Source: Aquila chrysaetos chrysaetos (taxonomy: Eukaryota > Chordata > Aves > Accipitriformes > Accipitridae). Taken from it: 64,000 nt of DNA. This document shows positions 1 to 32,475 of the stretch, in pieces (position 1 is the stretch's first letter; the number at the start of each line of letters is the position of its first letter). The notes beneath the pieces are model-generated. The model did no database searches and was not told where the DNA came from. It saw only the letters and a list, made by a program, of their open reading frames with translations. The position numbers and the translations under genes were made by a program. Location of the stretch: contig NW_024470397.1 of the NCBI RefSeq assembly GCF_900496995.4, positions 1 through 64,000 of the forward strand, in the 5' to 3' direction.

Positions 1-1108
1 CGGCCTCGATACAGCCTGGGCCGGGCCCCGCCGCCGCCTCCGACCTGGAACGGGCGGACGCTTGGCTGCTGCGGAAGGCGCTGGAGGGCGGTAAGGGGCG
101 GGGTTGGGGCCGGCGGGAATGCGCCAGGGGGCGGAGCCGAGGCGAGAGGCAGCTGGGGGCGTGGCTCGAGGGGGTGAAGGGGGCTGGGGGCGGGGCAGGT
201 GGGCCCAGGGGGCATCCCCTCCCCCTGCCCCGCTGACCCCCCCCCGCTCCCCCTCCCCCCAGGTCTCCTCTCCTGGTTCTGTAATGGGCTCCTGGCCACC
301 GGCATCATCTCCTATGTCCAGAGCGACACCGGTCATGATGCTGCCTACGGTGGGGATGGTATGGGGGGGCACCCATCTGGGGACACCCCCACCCACCCAT
401 GGAACCCCCACTCCCAGGGACACCTATCTACCCCCGTGAGGACACCCACCCCGAGGATGCCCACCCACCCCCAGGGACAGCCCCCCCCCCCCTCCTGGAG
501 ACACCCATTTCCCCTCAGGGACACCCACCTCCCCCTGGGGGCACCCACCCAGGGGCCACAGCCACCCCCAGGACACCCACCCACCCAGGGGACACCCATT
601 TCCTCTTGGGGATGCCCACCCTGACAACTCCCCCTGCCACCCCCAGACCGACCCCCCCCCCCCCCAAACCAACCAAAATCCCCCAAACCCCAGTCACCCC
701 TCCCCCCCCCCCGGTGCCCATTTTGGGGCCATTTCCTCTATTTTAGGGTCTGTGTCCCTCCATTTTGCCAAATTTTGCCAAATTTTACCCATTTGTCATT
801 ATAATAAAACCCCTCCCCACTCTGGGAGGGGAAGGAACCCCTTAAATATTCTAACCCAGCTCTTTTTTGTGCTTATTTCTTAATTTTTTTTAGGCTTTTT
901 CATCTTGGGGGGCCTGTGCGTTTCCTACGGGGTGGGCTCCTACCTGGTGAACCTGGCGCTGCTGCGGCAGCCCATGATGCTGCCGGCACCCACCACTGCC
1001 ACCAATGCCACTGCCATGCTGCTGGCCCTGCTCTGGCTCTGTGCCCTCTCCCTCTACATCGGGCGTTTAGAGGTGGAGATCATCCCCGAGGAGCCCCCCA
1101 AAAAGTGA
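1..1108 (+). CDS. TMEM160: TMEM160, transmembrane protein 160, 5' end outside window
   Basis: Three coding exons are visible: 1-90 (entered in frame from outside the window), 263-349 and 894-1108, all with GT-AG junctions and phase-1 introns. The joined protein reads ...RADAWLLRKALEG, then LLSWFCNGLLATGIISYVQS, then GFFILGGLCVSYGVGSYLVN and a C-terminal YIGRLEVEIIPEEPPKK. From memory this matches human TMEM160 through ADAWLLRKA, the LSWFxNGLLA block, the FFxLGGLCV block and the acidic tail. Three hydrophobic segments are visible: GLLATGIISYV, the FFILGGLCV helix, and a late AMLLALLWLCALSLYIG helix. In mammals it is a small mitochondrial membrane protein of poorly defined role. It faces ARHGAP35 tail to tail, as in human, although NPAS1 lies between them there. 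The upstream start and targeting region are not in the window. Confidence 0.93.
355..720. repeat. C-rich minisatellite in TMEM160 intron 2
   Basis: Degenerate tandem units built on CACCCACCCCCAGGGACAC fill most of intron 2. They give long proline-rich open frames on both strands that are shadows of the repeat, not genes. The intron ends in a normal T-rich tract before the exon 3 acceptor at 893. Confidence 0.75.
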
Positions 1109-1189
1109 CCCCGGGGTGGGGGGGGGAGAGAGAGAGATGATAACAGGGATCCCCCTCAGTGATGGGGTGGGAAAATACCCCCTGGGGGA

Positions 1190-1530
1190 TTGGAAACTGC
1201 CTTGGGGGGGGTAAAAACCAATGCAGGGGGGTTAAATCTACACTAGGGGGGATTAAACCCCCCCCAGTGGGGATTAACACCCCCACCAGTGGGGATTAAA
1301 CTGCACCCCAGGAGGATTAAAAGCCCTTTGGGAGGATTAAGCCTCTCTCCCCAGGAGGATTAAATTATTTAATCCCCCCCCCCGGGAGGATTAACACCCC
1401 ACCCAGGAGGATTAAAAGCCCCCCCCCGGGGGATTAACCCCCCCAGAAGGATTAAAACTGCCCCTGGGAAGATTAACCCCACCCCAGGGGGATCAAAAAC
1501 ACCCGGAGGGTTGGATTAAAATCCAATTAA
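1190..1530. repeat. GGATTAAA minisatellite downstream of TMEM160
   Basis: About a dozen degenerate units of roughly 22-30 bp, each with a core GGATTAA(A) between C and G runs. It starts about 80 bp after the TMEM160 stop. Many units contain ATTAAA, the common variant poly(A) hexamer. No clear AATAAA is seen between the stop and the array, so TMEM160 cleavage may use one or more of these units; that is inference. Confidence 0.8.
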
Positions 1531-2600
1531 AGCCCCCCCCAGGTGCTGTTTTTGTGCAAAACCCCCCAGTTTTGGCTGCTTTATATTTATTCACTCACCC
1601 CCAGCGCGGGGGGGTGGGGGGGTCTGCACCCTCCTGGGGCGTTTGCTGCACCCACCATGTTTGCATGCTCATTCCTGCTGCGAAAAATGGGGGTTTTGAG
1701 CAAAACTCACCTCCGTGTGGCTCTGCTCTGGGGGTTTTACTAAAAAATTAGTGTTTATTTGGGTGCCATGCCAGAAACGGGCGTTTTTGGCCTCGGTTTC
1801 TGCAGCCCCCGTGGTTGGCGCGGGGCAACGGTGTGGAGGAGGCTGGCTGGGAAATAAAAATGTGGAAAAAGCCTCAATTTGTCACCAATTCATTTGCAGG
1901 AAGAGGGAAGAAAAAAAAACAGTTTGCAGCCAATTTGCCCAAATTCGTGCTGATTAACCTGAAACTTGGGTTTCCCCACTTTGCAAAGCTCAGTTTGCAA
2001 CTGGTTCCCAGGGTGCAAAACCCAGTTTGCAATGCCCAGTTCCCAGTTTGTTACCTGTTTCCAGTTTCCAACTGGTTCGCAGTCCACCAAGCCCAGTTTG
2101 CGACTGTTTTCCCTGCTTTGCAAAGCCCAGTTTGCTACTGGTTTCCAGTTCGCAGTGCCCAGTTCACCGCCCATTCCCAGTTTGCTGCTGCTCATTCCCA
2201 GTTCACCACTGGTTCCCTGTTCCCAGTTTACAACTCCTTTCCAGTTTACAACACCCCCCCCCAAAAAAAAAAAAAAAAACCAAACCACTGCAGTGACTCC
2301 AAAATTATTCTTATTTTTTTTCTTGTCTTCTTTTTTTTTCTCTTTCGATTCAGCAGGAAAAGGGCCCAGCCGGACCCCCCCGAGCATTAAACATTTTTTT
2401 TAATTTTTATTTTTCATGCACTAATCACGTTGGCCCTGGAAAATGTCACAAATTGTTAAAAACGTCTTTAAAAGAAGCGGAAAAAGGCAACCTCTATCAC
2501 CAAAAACTACAGGGCGGGAGGTTTGTTAGACCCTAAAAATACAAAGAAAGAACCATTAGCACCGATGTCACTCCTGCTGACCCCTTCGCTGGCGGAAAAC
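1531..2600. other. TMEM160-ARHGAP35 intergenic region
   Basis: No gene is recognised. A degenerate array of CAGTTTGCAACTGGTTCC-type units lies at about 1975-2250. An A-run, a T-rich stretch and AT-rich sequence resembling a 3' untranslated region follow to 2600. AATAAA occurs on the plus strand near 1852. The long open frames here are repeat-derived. Confidence 0.6.
1975..2250. repeat. Minisatellite, CAGTTTGCAACTGGTTCC core
   Basis: Around ten imperfect units of about 20-30 bp carrying CCCAGTTTGC and GGTTCCCAG alternate over the interval. The units contain short inverted motifs (GTTTGCAAC and GTTGCAAAC-like). There is no coding potential beyond the repeat. Confidence 0.75.
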
Positions 2601-2604
2601 CCTC

Positions 2605-4831
2605 CCAAAAAGACCCAAAAATTCAATTTATTATCTTTTTTTTTTTTGGTGGAGGACTCACTTAAAAAATGAATTTTGATTTTTGGGGGTGTTTTTTGTT
2701 TGTTTTTTAATTTACAGCGGGGGGAACCCCACCCACCAGATTTTTTTATTATTTAAATAATTTACGTCCTGCTTTAAAAACGACTTTTTTCCGATACGAT
2801 GTTCCTATCGTGTGATGGGGTTGCCCCCCCCCCCCAAAAAAAGGGGGGGTTTCAAACCTAATGGGAAAAACCTAAATCCCCAAAATTGGGAGTTCTGTCC
2901 CAAAACTGCACCGGGATGAGGAGGACGACAAGATGCAGTGGTGGTGGTGGGGAAATGATTAAAACGTAGTGTTTTGCCCCATTGGGGGGGGGGGGGAGGG
3001 GAAGAAGCAGCGATGCATCTGTCTTCCAGTTTGAATTTTGCCCAATTTTGCCTTTTTTCCCTCGGCCCTTTGCCAGCACCCCCACCGCCAACACCCCCAA
3101 AGGCCCCCTCTGGCCATGCCAAAAGGCACCAAAACCCCAATTTTTAACAGCAAAAAAACCTTCCCTGTGGCGAGAAGTGGGGTTTTTTTGTTTGTTTGTT
3201 TCTTTTTTCATACTTTTTGGGGTTTTTTTTTTCTTCTTTTCAGGGTTTTTTTTAGCCAGTTTTATTAAAAAAAAAAAGGAGAAAAAAAAAAAGCCGGCAG
3301 CTGCTATTTACACCAACACTTTTGTTTTAAAGCACGAGACTGGAGAAATTGGGGGAAAAAAAAAGCCCTTTTTGAGGGTTTCCATGGGCCAGAGGAGTCC
3401 ATGTGTTCCCCCCCAGGGGTGGTTGGGGTGGGGTGGGTGTTTTTGGGGGGGTTTGGGCTGTTTTCATCACCAGTGGTGGTGGGGGGGGGTGGGGTTTGGG
3501 GGTGTCTTAAAGTGCAAAGAGACCCAGGAGGGGTGGTGGGAGCCTTCCCCATGCTCTCCCAGTGGTACCATGAAAATCCAGTTTAAAACCACCCCGGTAC
3601 TGGGAGCGGGGGAAGGACCCAGGCATCCAGGTATCCCCATCCCCCAGGGGTCCAAACCCCCTTTCCTGTGGGATCTGGGTGTCCAAGCCCAACCCCCCCC
3701 CACCCATCCCAGGGGGACCCAGGCATCCGGGCACCCCCCCCATCCCCCAGGGCACCCAACCCCCACCCCAAAGGGGACCAAGCCGTCCTCGCCGCAGCCA
3801 AATTCCAGCTTTCCTTCCCCAAACTGAAACCCATTGAACCCAACTTCAAAATTGGCACCGGCTTTTCTGGAGGAAAAACCCCAAATCCAGCCAAAAACGG
3901 GGTTGGGGGGTGGGGGCAGTGGGCCCAACCCTTTCCCCTCCAGTAAGTGCTTAATGCTGAAATCCCTGGAGAGGGGCAGAAATGGGGGGGGGGGTGGTCC
4001 CCAGCCAAAAGGCAACACTGGGCACCCACAAAGGCTTTTTGGGGGGCAGGCGGAAAGCAGGGTGGGGGATTCATTGGATGACTCCTGGGATGCTGGGATG
4101 TGCTGGGTGACATTGGATGAGCCTTGGGTCATCTCAGATGAGTCTTGGGATGCGTTGGGTGAGCCTTGGGACGTGTCGGATGACCCTCAGGCCATGCTGG
4201 ACCATGTTGGCTGAGCCTTGGGCTGCATTGAACAAGCCTGGGGCTGTGCCAGACCACACTGGATGAACCTCAGGTCCCATTGGATGAGCATCAGCCTACA
4301 CCAGACAGGCCTTGGGCTGCACTGCAGTGCGTTGGACGAGCCCTGGGCCATGCTGGGTGAGCTGGGATGTGCCAGACAAGCCTTGGGCCACGTAGGATGA
4401 GCTTCAGACAGTGCCGGGTGAGCCACCGGCTGCGTCCCGTGGGATGTGAGGGGGTTTGGTGGCACCGGGGCCGAGCCAAAAAGTCCAGAGGCAGCCAGAG
4501 AAGCATCTGATCTGCCAAGCACCCCGACACATGGGTCTGCTGGCTCAGCCCCACTGTCCCACTGGTGCTGGATCCACTCCTCAACCCCCTATCCAAACTG
4601 AAAGGTGGGGAAAAAATCCTCCCGGGGCCCCAAGTCCGGATGCCCCAGCACGCTCCCACCGTGCCCAAGTCTGCATCGGGGCAGGAGAGGGCGAGCCCAA
4701 GCCCAGTGTTCGCTTCCCTGTCTCCACTGGGGGCCCCAGACCAGACCAAGATTCTTGTAGGGTTTTTTTTCTGGTTGGTTTTTGTTGTTGTTTTTTGTTT
4801 TTTGTTTTTGTTTTTTTTTCCTGGCAACAGC
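2605..4831 (-). other. ARHGAP35: ARHGAP35 copy 1 3' untranslated region (probable)
   Basis: This is the sequence after the stop codon on the minus strand. It is T/G-rich on the plus strand, with several TTTATT (minus-strand AATAAA) hexamers, for example near 2739 and 3262, and it includes a minisatellite at about 4060-4440. It is conserved as a block in copy 2. The exact poly(A) site cannot be decided; the signals near 2630-2750 are the best candidates because they lie furthest downstream and are retained in both copies. Confidence 0.5.
4060..4440. repeat. 31-bp minisatellite, short allele (copy 1)
   Basis: Degenerate units of about 31 bp with the core GGATGAGCCTTGGGC and, downstream, GGACCATG or ACCACACTGG. 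The same array in copy 2 (55145-55840) is nearly twice as long and more regular. It lies in the probable ARHGAP35 3' untranslated region. Long frames across it (AQGSS, HPAWSSM style repeats) are not genes. Confidence 0.8.
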
Positions 4832-25736
<20,905 letters not shown>

Positions 25737-25750
25737 TCAACTGCTTCCGA

Positions 25751-25825
25751 GAGGATCAGTGTTTCTGGCACCCAAGAGGATTAGTGTTTCCGGCACTCGA
25801 GAGGATTAGTGTTTCCAGCACCTGG
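25751..25825. repeat. Three 25-bp direct repeats upstream of ARHGAP35 coding start
   Basis: Three tandem units of GAGGATTAGTGTTTCCGGCA plus five bases, about 90% alike, immediately 5' of the large coding exon on the minus strand. Confidence 0.85.
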
Positions 25826-26514
25826 TGCGACTTGGGAGCTCAGTGGAAGGCGGGGAGAAAGTTCTCAAGCCAGGCAGGGCGCTGGGGTGATGAAGTTCGT
25901 CATTCCCATCCTGTACATACCAGCAGTGCTTCCGTTCTTGCTGGTCCCTGTTGCTGGACAGCCGACGTTTCCCCCTAGGAGAAAAAGAAACAACCATCAG
26001 CATTTCAGCTCAGGAACCCCAAACAGACCTAATTCTGCCCGCACCATTTTATACACCTTGCACTTGAACACTAGCGCTGACGCAGGGGAGATACCGGCAG
26101 CGGCCAAGACGTGCCAGCTGCAGCATCCGACCGAGCGCTAACCGCAACGGGTACTGCTTCCCCACTGTCGTCACAAGCGGCTTGTGGGTGCAAACCACAA
26201 GCTGACCGTGTCACGAAGGCAGATCAAGGTCACGGTCTGCCCCCCCAGCCAGGCAGGGAGCAAGAAAAACAGGTCAGCGGCAGAGGGAAGAGCCGAGGGG
26301 ACCCATGGCGGAGCCTGGGGGAGAGGGCTCGCTTCACGGGCATTTCCGATTCAATGCTGAAAAGAAAGCAAGTAAAACAAACCATCCCATCTTTTCTTTG
26401 GTTTTTGACTTAAGATTAGGTGTAGTGCCAGCTTAACACCCAATACTGCTTTTACCAGGAGGATTACCTCTTCACTCCCCACGGATAGACGTGATCTAAT
26501 AGGATCAGAATAGC

Positions 26515-26545
<31 letters not shown>

Positions 26546-26654
26546 AGAGAGATCCAACTAAAGCCTTGAAGAGGTGCCCCAAGCATGAGCCGACACGAGA
26601 AAGTCCTCCCAGAGGGAACAGCGTTCGAGGGAGGGACGATCCTAATTACTGCTC

Positions 26655-26870
26655 CTGAAACTATGAGGGTGGTGAGACACTGGAGCAGGTTGCCCAGACA
26701 AACTGTGGATGCCCCATCCCTGGAAGTGTTCAAGGTCAGGTTGGAAGGGGCTTGGAGCAACCTGATCTAGTGGGAGATGTCCCTGCCCATGACAGGAGAG
26801 TTGGACTGGATAATCTTTGAAGGTCCCATCAACCCAAAACCTTCTGTGATTCTATGAATCACGGCAGTTT
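26655..26870 (+). mobile_element. CR1 LINE 3' end, short fragment
   Basis: Contains GTGAGACACTGGAGCAGGTT, the CAACCTGATCTAGTGGGAGA block, GGACTGGATAATCTTTGAAGG and the tail TTCTGTGATTCTATGAATC, the typical CR1 3' terminus. Heavily 5'-truncated. Confidence 0.88.
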
Positions 26871-29800
26871 AGATAGTTTGCTTTACAATCCAAGAGCGGA
26901 AGAATTTTCAGTTTACGGCAAAAATCAAAATTAACTCGCGTGCAGATGACATCGTGGGTCGTCGGAACAACCCAGGGAGCACAGCCTTCCACAACATCTC
27001 CTCTGCTTTGATGTCTGGATGGTGCAGTTCTTCCAGTTCCCCAGCTGGACTGAATCACACAACAGACAAAGGCTGCTGTGAACCTGCCACACTGTCGGGC
27101 ACTTTGCTTTCAAAAACCTACCCTGACATTCATTTGATCTCAAAAAACCCCACATTTCACCCCTCCATGAGGTCACCTGCATCAGCCGAGCTACCAGGTT
27201 ATGTGATCCGAATGCCATGAAGAAGTGGGTGTTTGGGCTTAAACACAAGAAGTTTGGGCATTTTAGGAGTTGGTCTGCAAACTCTCGGCTCTTCCGTGGA
27301 CATGTTATTTCCTGCAGGAACATCACTTATCGGCAGCACGTGTCATTCCTCAAGGTGAGACTCTTGCAGGTAAAAGGACGTAACAGCCGCAGCACCAGTG
27401 CAATGCTGCCGAGCTGCTGTCAAACCTTTAATTACTTCACCTAATTATTCATCGCTCAATTTGAAGGAATGCAGTTACTCCCCGGGAGGCTGGACGGGGC
27501 TCAGGGCTGCTTGTACAGCTTCTTCTGCCGCTCCGCTGGGAACCACTCTTCCTCCTGCATTTTTCCTCAATCCTCACTGCTTCTCCCCATTTTGGAGGAT
27601 GAGCCCAGGTGGGTGCCAAGCACCCGGACCCTGGCGAGACATCAGTGTGTTTCAGCTTACCCCCTGTGCTGTTTAAACCGGTTTGTCTGACCAGCGGCTG
27701 AACCAGTGAGCCGTTGCTGCTCTCCCATCTCCTCTCCGATGCTCCCATGCTCCGGCCGGAGAGTCCAGCTGATGCAGCAGCTGGAAACACAGCATGGGCA
27801 CCAGGACAGAGGGATTCCCCCCCGGTTGTAAATTTTCTCTCCGCGTCCCAGTAGCAGAAAGTCCCCGAAATGGGTCTTTTGGATCTTTGCAAAGATTGAT
27901 TTAAGCTTTTAACCATCTGGGTCCAAAACACTTAATCTCATGCAACAGATGGGCTACCCTTGGTTGCGTGGCACGACGAAGCATCTCCCCAGCCATGCCC
28001 AGCCCTCTCGTGGACGTAAAACCACTTTCCCAATTTTCTGCAAAAAATAAAAACCCCTGGAGCTGTGGAGCCACTGATTTCCAAGACCAAATCCGTAACA
28101 AGTGAAGGCAGCAACGTACCAAGCGTCCAACAAGGGGAAGGAAGGGCCGGCATGGAGGATCCTGCACCATTTCCCATGTTAATCCTCGGCACAAAGCGGG
28201 CAATTTATTAACGAATTGCAGGACATGGCTGGGTCGGGCAACAGCATCATCCAATGAATTTCTGACAAATTTGGTGAAAAATCAAGTTTTTTGTTCACTT
28301 TTGCCTGGCAGAGAATCCACCTTTTTCTCTTCCGTTGGCAAAACTCACGGTAAACACAGTTGCAGAAGCATTTCCACAGACGGGTTTTGGAAGCAAAAGT
28401 GAATTCCAGCAGAGGCGGCTCCTTCGGCTTCGCACCATCACCTTCATCCTGCTCACGTTCACTTGCACAAGCACTTCCTATGCCGGCAAAAAGCAACAGA
28501 CTGGGACATCCGAGCACACCGTGGGTGGGGTTTCCACACCAAAATTACAGAAATTGGACATGGATAATAGTTCAAAAAAATCACCGCGCATCCTATGCGA
28601 CTCCTGAGAGCTATTTCCCCTGCTCCTCCTGTGGATCAGCTTCATACCTTTAAAATTAGGCTTTATTTACCTAAAAAAAAAAAAAAAAAAAAAAAGAGAA
28701 ATGCAAGGTTTCGGAAGCACAGTGGCGTAAGAGCAGGTTTTGGGGGAGTGCTGGGACATGCGGCGGGATCAGTTCCGGCCAGTGCATGGGAGCCTGCCCA
28801 TTTCCACCATGTTTTTCTGCACATGCTGCAAAAGCAGCCGGAGGGATCAGCCCGGCATCAGGATAAGTAACCCACCTCCAGATTCAGACCCAGGAGCCAC
28901 AGAAAGCTTCACACCCACCCTGCTTTTGGGTGTGCTCACACTCATGCCTGCATGTCCTCAGCTCCCTGTTTAGCTCAACCTAACGAAGCGACATCCTTTC
29001 TCCTCTGCTTGGGGCACAGGAAGGGGAAAACTGGTGTCAAACGGCACTCGCTTTCATTTTCTCCCCTAAATCCCTGAGTCAGGAGTTACTCATTTACGCC
29101 ACAAAGTCCAGCCAGGAGGACCAGGAAGAAGGGACCCGCTCTGTTAATTCCCAGCAAAGCAGGGGGAATTTAGCTCGTTTCCTCTTAAGAAGCTGGCAGC
29201 AGAGCCAAAGAGAAGGAAAAAAATAAAAAGGTATTTTCCGCTCCCAGATACCTGAAACCTGGATATGACCACAGCTACCAGCGATGACAGCTCACACAAT
29301 CCTGGCTGCTGCTAAGCCTGGGTGGCTGCCGGCACTCAACCCGGCTTTCCACGCCAGCCCCCAACGCTCGCTGCATGCGTGTGTCACAACAGCCCCAGAA
29401 TTAATAGTATGTTCAATTAAGCAGCTTTCCAAACACTATTAAACCAGAAACAAAGCTTTCTTCATGATCTTTGCGGCGCTCACCAGGGTCACGAAGGCCC
29501 CAGCAGGCGCTGTGGAAGGAGAAACTCCAGCTTGTGATTCAAAAACCCCCGAGGGAAGGGGACCCGACAGCAGCACGGATGCTGCCGACCAGTTTTTGGC
29601 ATGGCTTTTCATTTATTTAAGGGGAATGACCTCTGTGTTGCAGCTCTCCCCAGGTTGATAGGATCCTCTTCCTCCTCAACCCACTGCCACAGATGCCCAG
29701 GGCACCGAGTGCTCTGCACAGCATGAAGCCAGGGGCTAAAATAACAGCAGAACCGGCATTCCCAATGGGAAATCAGATGAAATTAAATCCAGGGTGCAGA

Positions 29801-31567
29801 GGGTTTAAGGAGACACAGCTCCGTCCTCGGCTACACCTTGTTTGTGGAGCAGTGACTGGCTGGACCACAGCCCGCCATGGGACAAACCTCTCTGTCCAGT
29901 GTGGTCTTGCATCCAGAACCCCTCTGAAATTTGCATTTTTAAGAAAACCGAGTGTTTAGTATAACCATTTTAAATTAAATAAGCTAAGGCTCTAAATTAA
30001 AAGCCGGACTATGCAGAGGCAGAGACGAAAAGAAATGGCAGCCCCACAACACCTTGAGGGGACGCAGGGCTTCTCCAGCGCTTTGTTTTCTGGGTGTATT
30101 AACATCACCAAAAAAAAGTCATCCAGAGCTGCCTGATGATGGGGTCCCCTGGAGATGCTGCTGCTCTCCCAAGCTCTGCGTCTCTCCAGCTGCCGGTTAA
30201 ACCACCTGGTGCCATGGACCAGCCTCGGACGTGAAACCTATGGTTGCTCTGTCCTCTGCAAGCGGCAAACCTGAACTTGCTTGAAGCCCTTAAAAAAAAA
30301 GCAACCCTCAACCGTGAAGCTTAAAAATGAAAGGAGTGGGTTTGGCATTCCCCTTCTCTGGGGAAGGCACGTGGCATGATCCCACCACAGCGGCCAATTC
30401 AGGTAGTCTGGAGCCAGCCTTGCTTATCTCAGGCATTTTGGTGAGCCTAGCCGTGGCGTCATCGAAGCACCACAAAATAATCTGATGGCTAAAACAGTGG
30501 AAATACCTGGCCAGGAGCCAAGCGGCCTGGGCACACTCTCCCCAGCTGGGTCATTAAATCTTTGACTAAAAGGAAAGGGGGGGTTGGGGATAAATATGTG
30601 GTTAAACAGTATCTCGCAACGGGCGGGCAAAGATTTTTCTGCAACGAGGTGGCATCCAGGAGCATCTCACGTCACAGCAAAGGCGAATCCGAGTCCGGGA
30701 TAACGTTAAGCAAAAATAAATACACCTCGAGGCTACAACCCCTCTCCAATAAACCACTATTTATCCATCATAAGATAAATATCCTGGACAGTTAGATACA
30801 TCAAAATGACATAGCAGAGAAAAAAAAAAATCTTCATCTAAGTGCCATTGCTTCTCATCTAGGTATTTAAAAGTTGCCCCAATGCTGCCTTCAACACAGC
30901 CTTGGCGCGTGGCAATGCCGCTGTGTTCGTCAACTCATAAAAAGGCTTTAAAAACAATTCAGTAATCCTGATACAAAAGGCAAAGGTCAAGTGCTATTGG
31001 GATGGGGAAAGGGATACACAGTGCTGCATGAATATTAATCATCTCCAGCCGCTGGCTCACCACCCACAGCTCTCACTGTGAGAGAAGCACCGGGCAAAAT
31101 CAACTTCTTATGGGGCTTGTTTTGGGGTATTTTTTTGGCATGCCGGCAGCGGAGACAGACCTGTTCTTTCACCGGCTCTCCGCAGACACGTAGGAAGGAG
31201 CGATGGGTGGCAAGGCGCAAGCTCTCCGCAGGGACTTGTCCATCCCCCCAGCGAAAGCAGGGAGCCTGCAAAACGGCAAGCTTCTCTCCTAACGAAGGGG
31301 GTTTCACAAACGAGCAGACTGACTGGCGTGGCTGTAACCCCCTTCCCTGGCCAAGGCCAGCTCCTCCAGTGGTGTTCCCGGCAGGAGAATGGGAGAAAAC
31401 AGCTTTGAGGCGGGTTGTCAGAAACATGGCATTGGGTTGAGTTGTTGGCTCTGCCAACAGCTTCACGAGGGCTCAGACTGCAGGGTTACACATAGACATA
31501 TATATATGTACACGTGTACATGTGTGTGTGTGTATATATATATATATGGAATTTTATATATATATAT

Positions 31568-32475
31568 ATGGAATCACAAAATGGTTTGGGTTGAAGGGAC
31601 CTTCAAAGACCATCCAGTCCAACCCCCTGCCATGGACGGGCACATCTCCCACTCGATCAGATTGCTCCGACTCCCATCCAACCTGACCTCGAACACTTCC
31701 CACATGGAGGCACCCACAGCTTCCCTGGCCAATCTCCTCCGGTGTCTCACCACCCTTATCACAAAGAATTTCTTCCTCGAGTCCAACCTAACCCTCCCCT
31801 CTGTCAGTTTAAAGCTGTCGCTTCTTGTCCTATCACTGCAGACCCTGGTAAAAGTCTCTCTCCATCTTTCTTAAATTGAACAGCTGCAGTAAGGTCTCCT
31901 TCTCTTCTCCAGGCTGAACAGCCCCAACTCACAGCCTTTCTCCGCAGCACAGCTGCTCCAGCCCTTGAACCATCTCCGTGGCCTCCTCTGGACCTGCTTG
32001 AGCAGATCCATGTCTGTCTTGTGCTGGGGACCCCAGAGCTGGACACAGGGTGGGGGTCTCACTGGAGCGGAGCAGAGGGCGAGAATCCCCTCCCTCAACC
32101 TGCAGCCCAGAAGACACTTGGCTTTCTGGGCTGTGAGCGCACATTGCCAGCTCATGTCCCATTTGTCACCCACCCGCATCCCCAAGTCCTTCTCCACAGG
32201 GCTGCTCTCCATCGATCCCTCCCCCAGCCTGTGCTGGGACAGGGGATTGCCCCCACCCAGCTGCGGGACCTTGCGCTTGGCCTTCTTGAACCTCATGAGG
32301 TTCACGTTGGCCAACACCTCCAGCTCCCTCTGGACGGCAGCTCTACCCTTGAGGGTACCAACGGCACCACTCAGCTTGGTGTCACCTGCAATCCCACTGT
32401 CTAGGTCATTGATGAAGGTATTAGAACAGTACTGGTCCCAGTATGGACCCCTGATGGACACCACTCATTGCTGAT
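31568..32475 (-). mobile_element. CR1 LINE 3' fragment, about 0.9 kb
   Basis: Reverse complement of a CR1 end: on the plus strand it opens GGAATCACAAAATGGTTTGG and GACCATCCAGTCCAACCCCC. Minus-strand translation gives NTFINDLDSG, NLMRFKKAKRKVPQLGGGNP, SSPVEKDLGM and KRRRPYCSCSI-like pieces of CR1 reverse transcriptase. AT-rich microsatellite sequence abuts both ends. Confidence 0.9.

Noticed and set aside
3467-4522. Long open frames around the minisatellite (and their twins at 54439-55680)
   Set aside because: Frames differ between the two copies and follow the repeat, with no synonymous bias; they are untranslated region.
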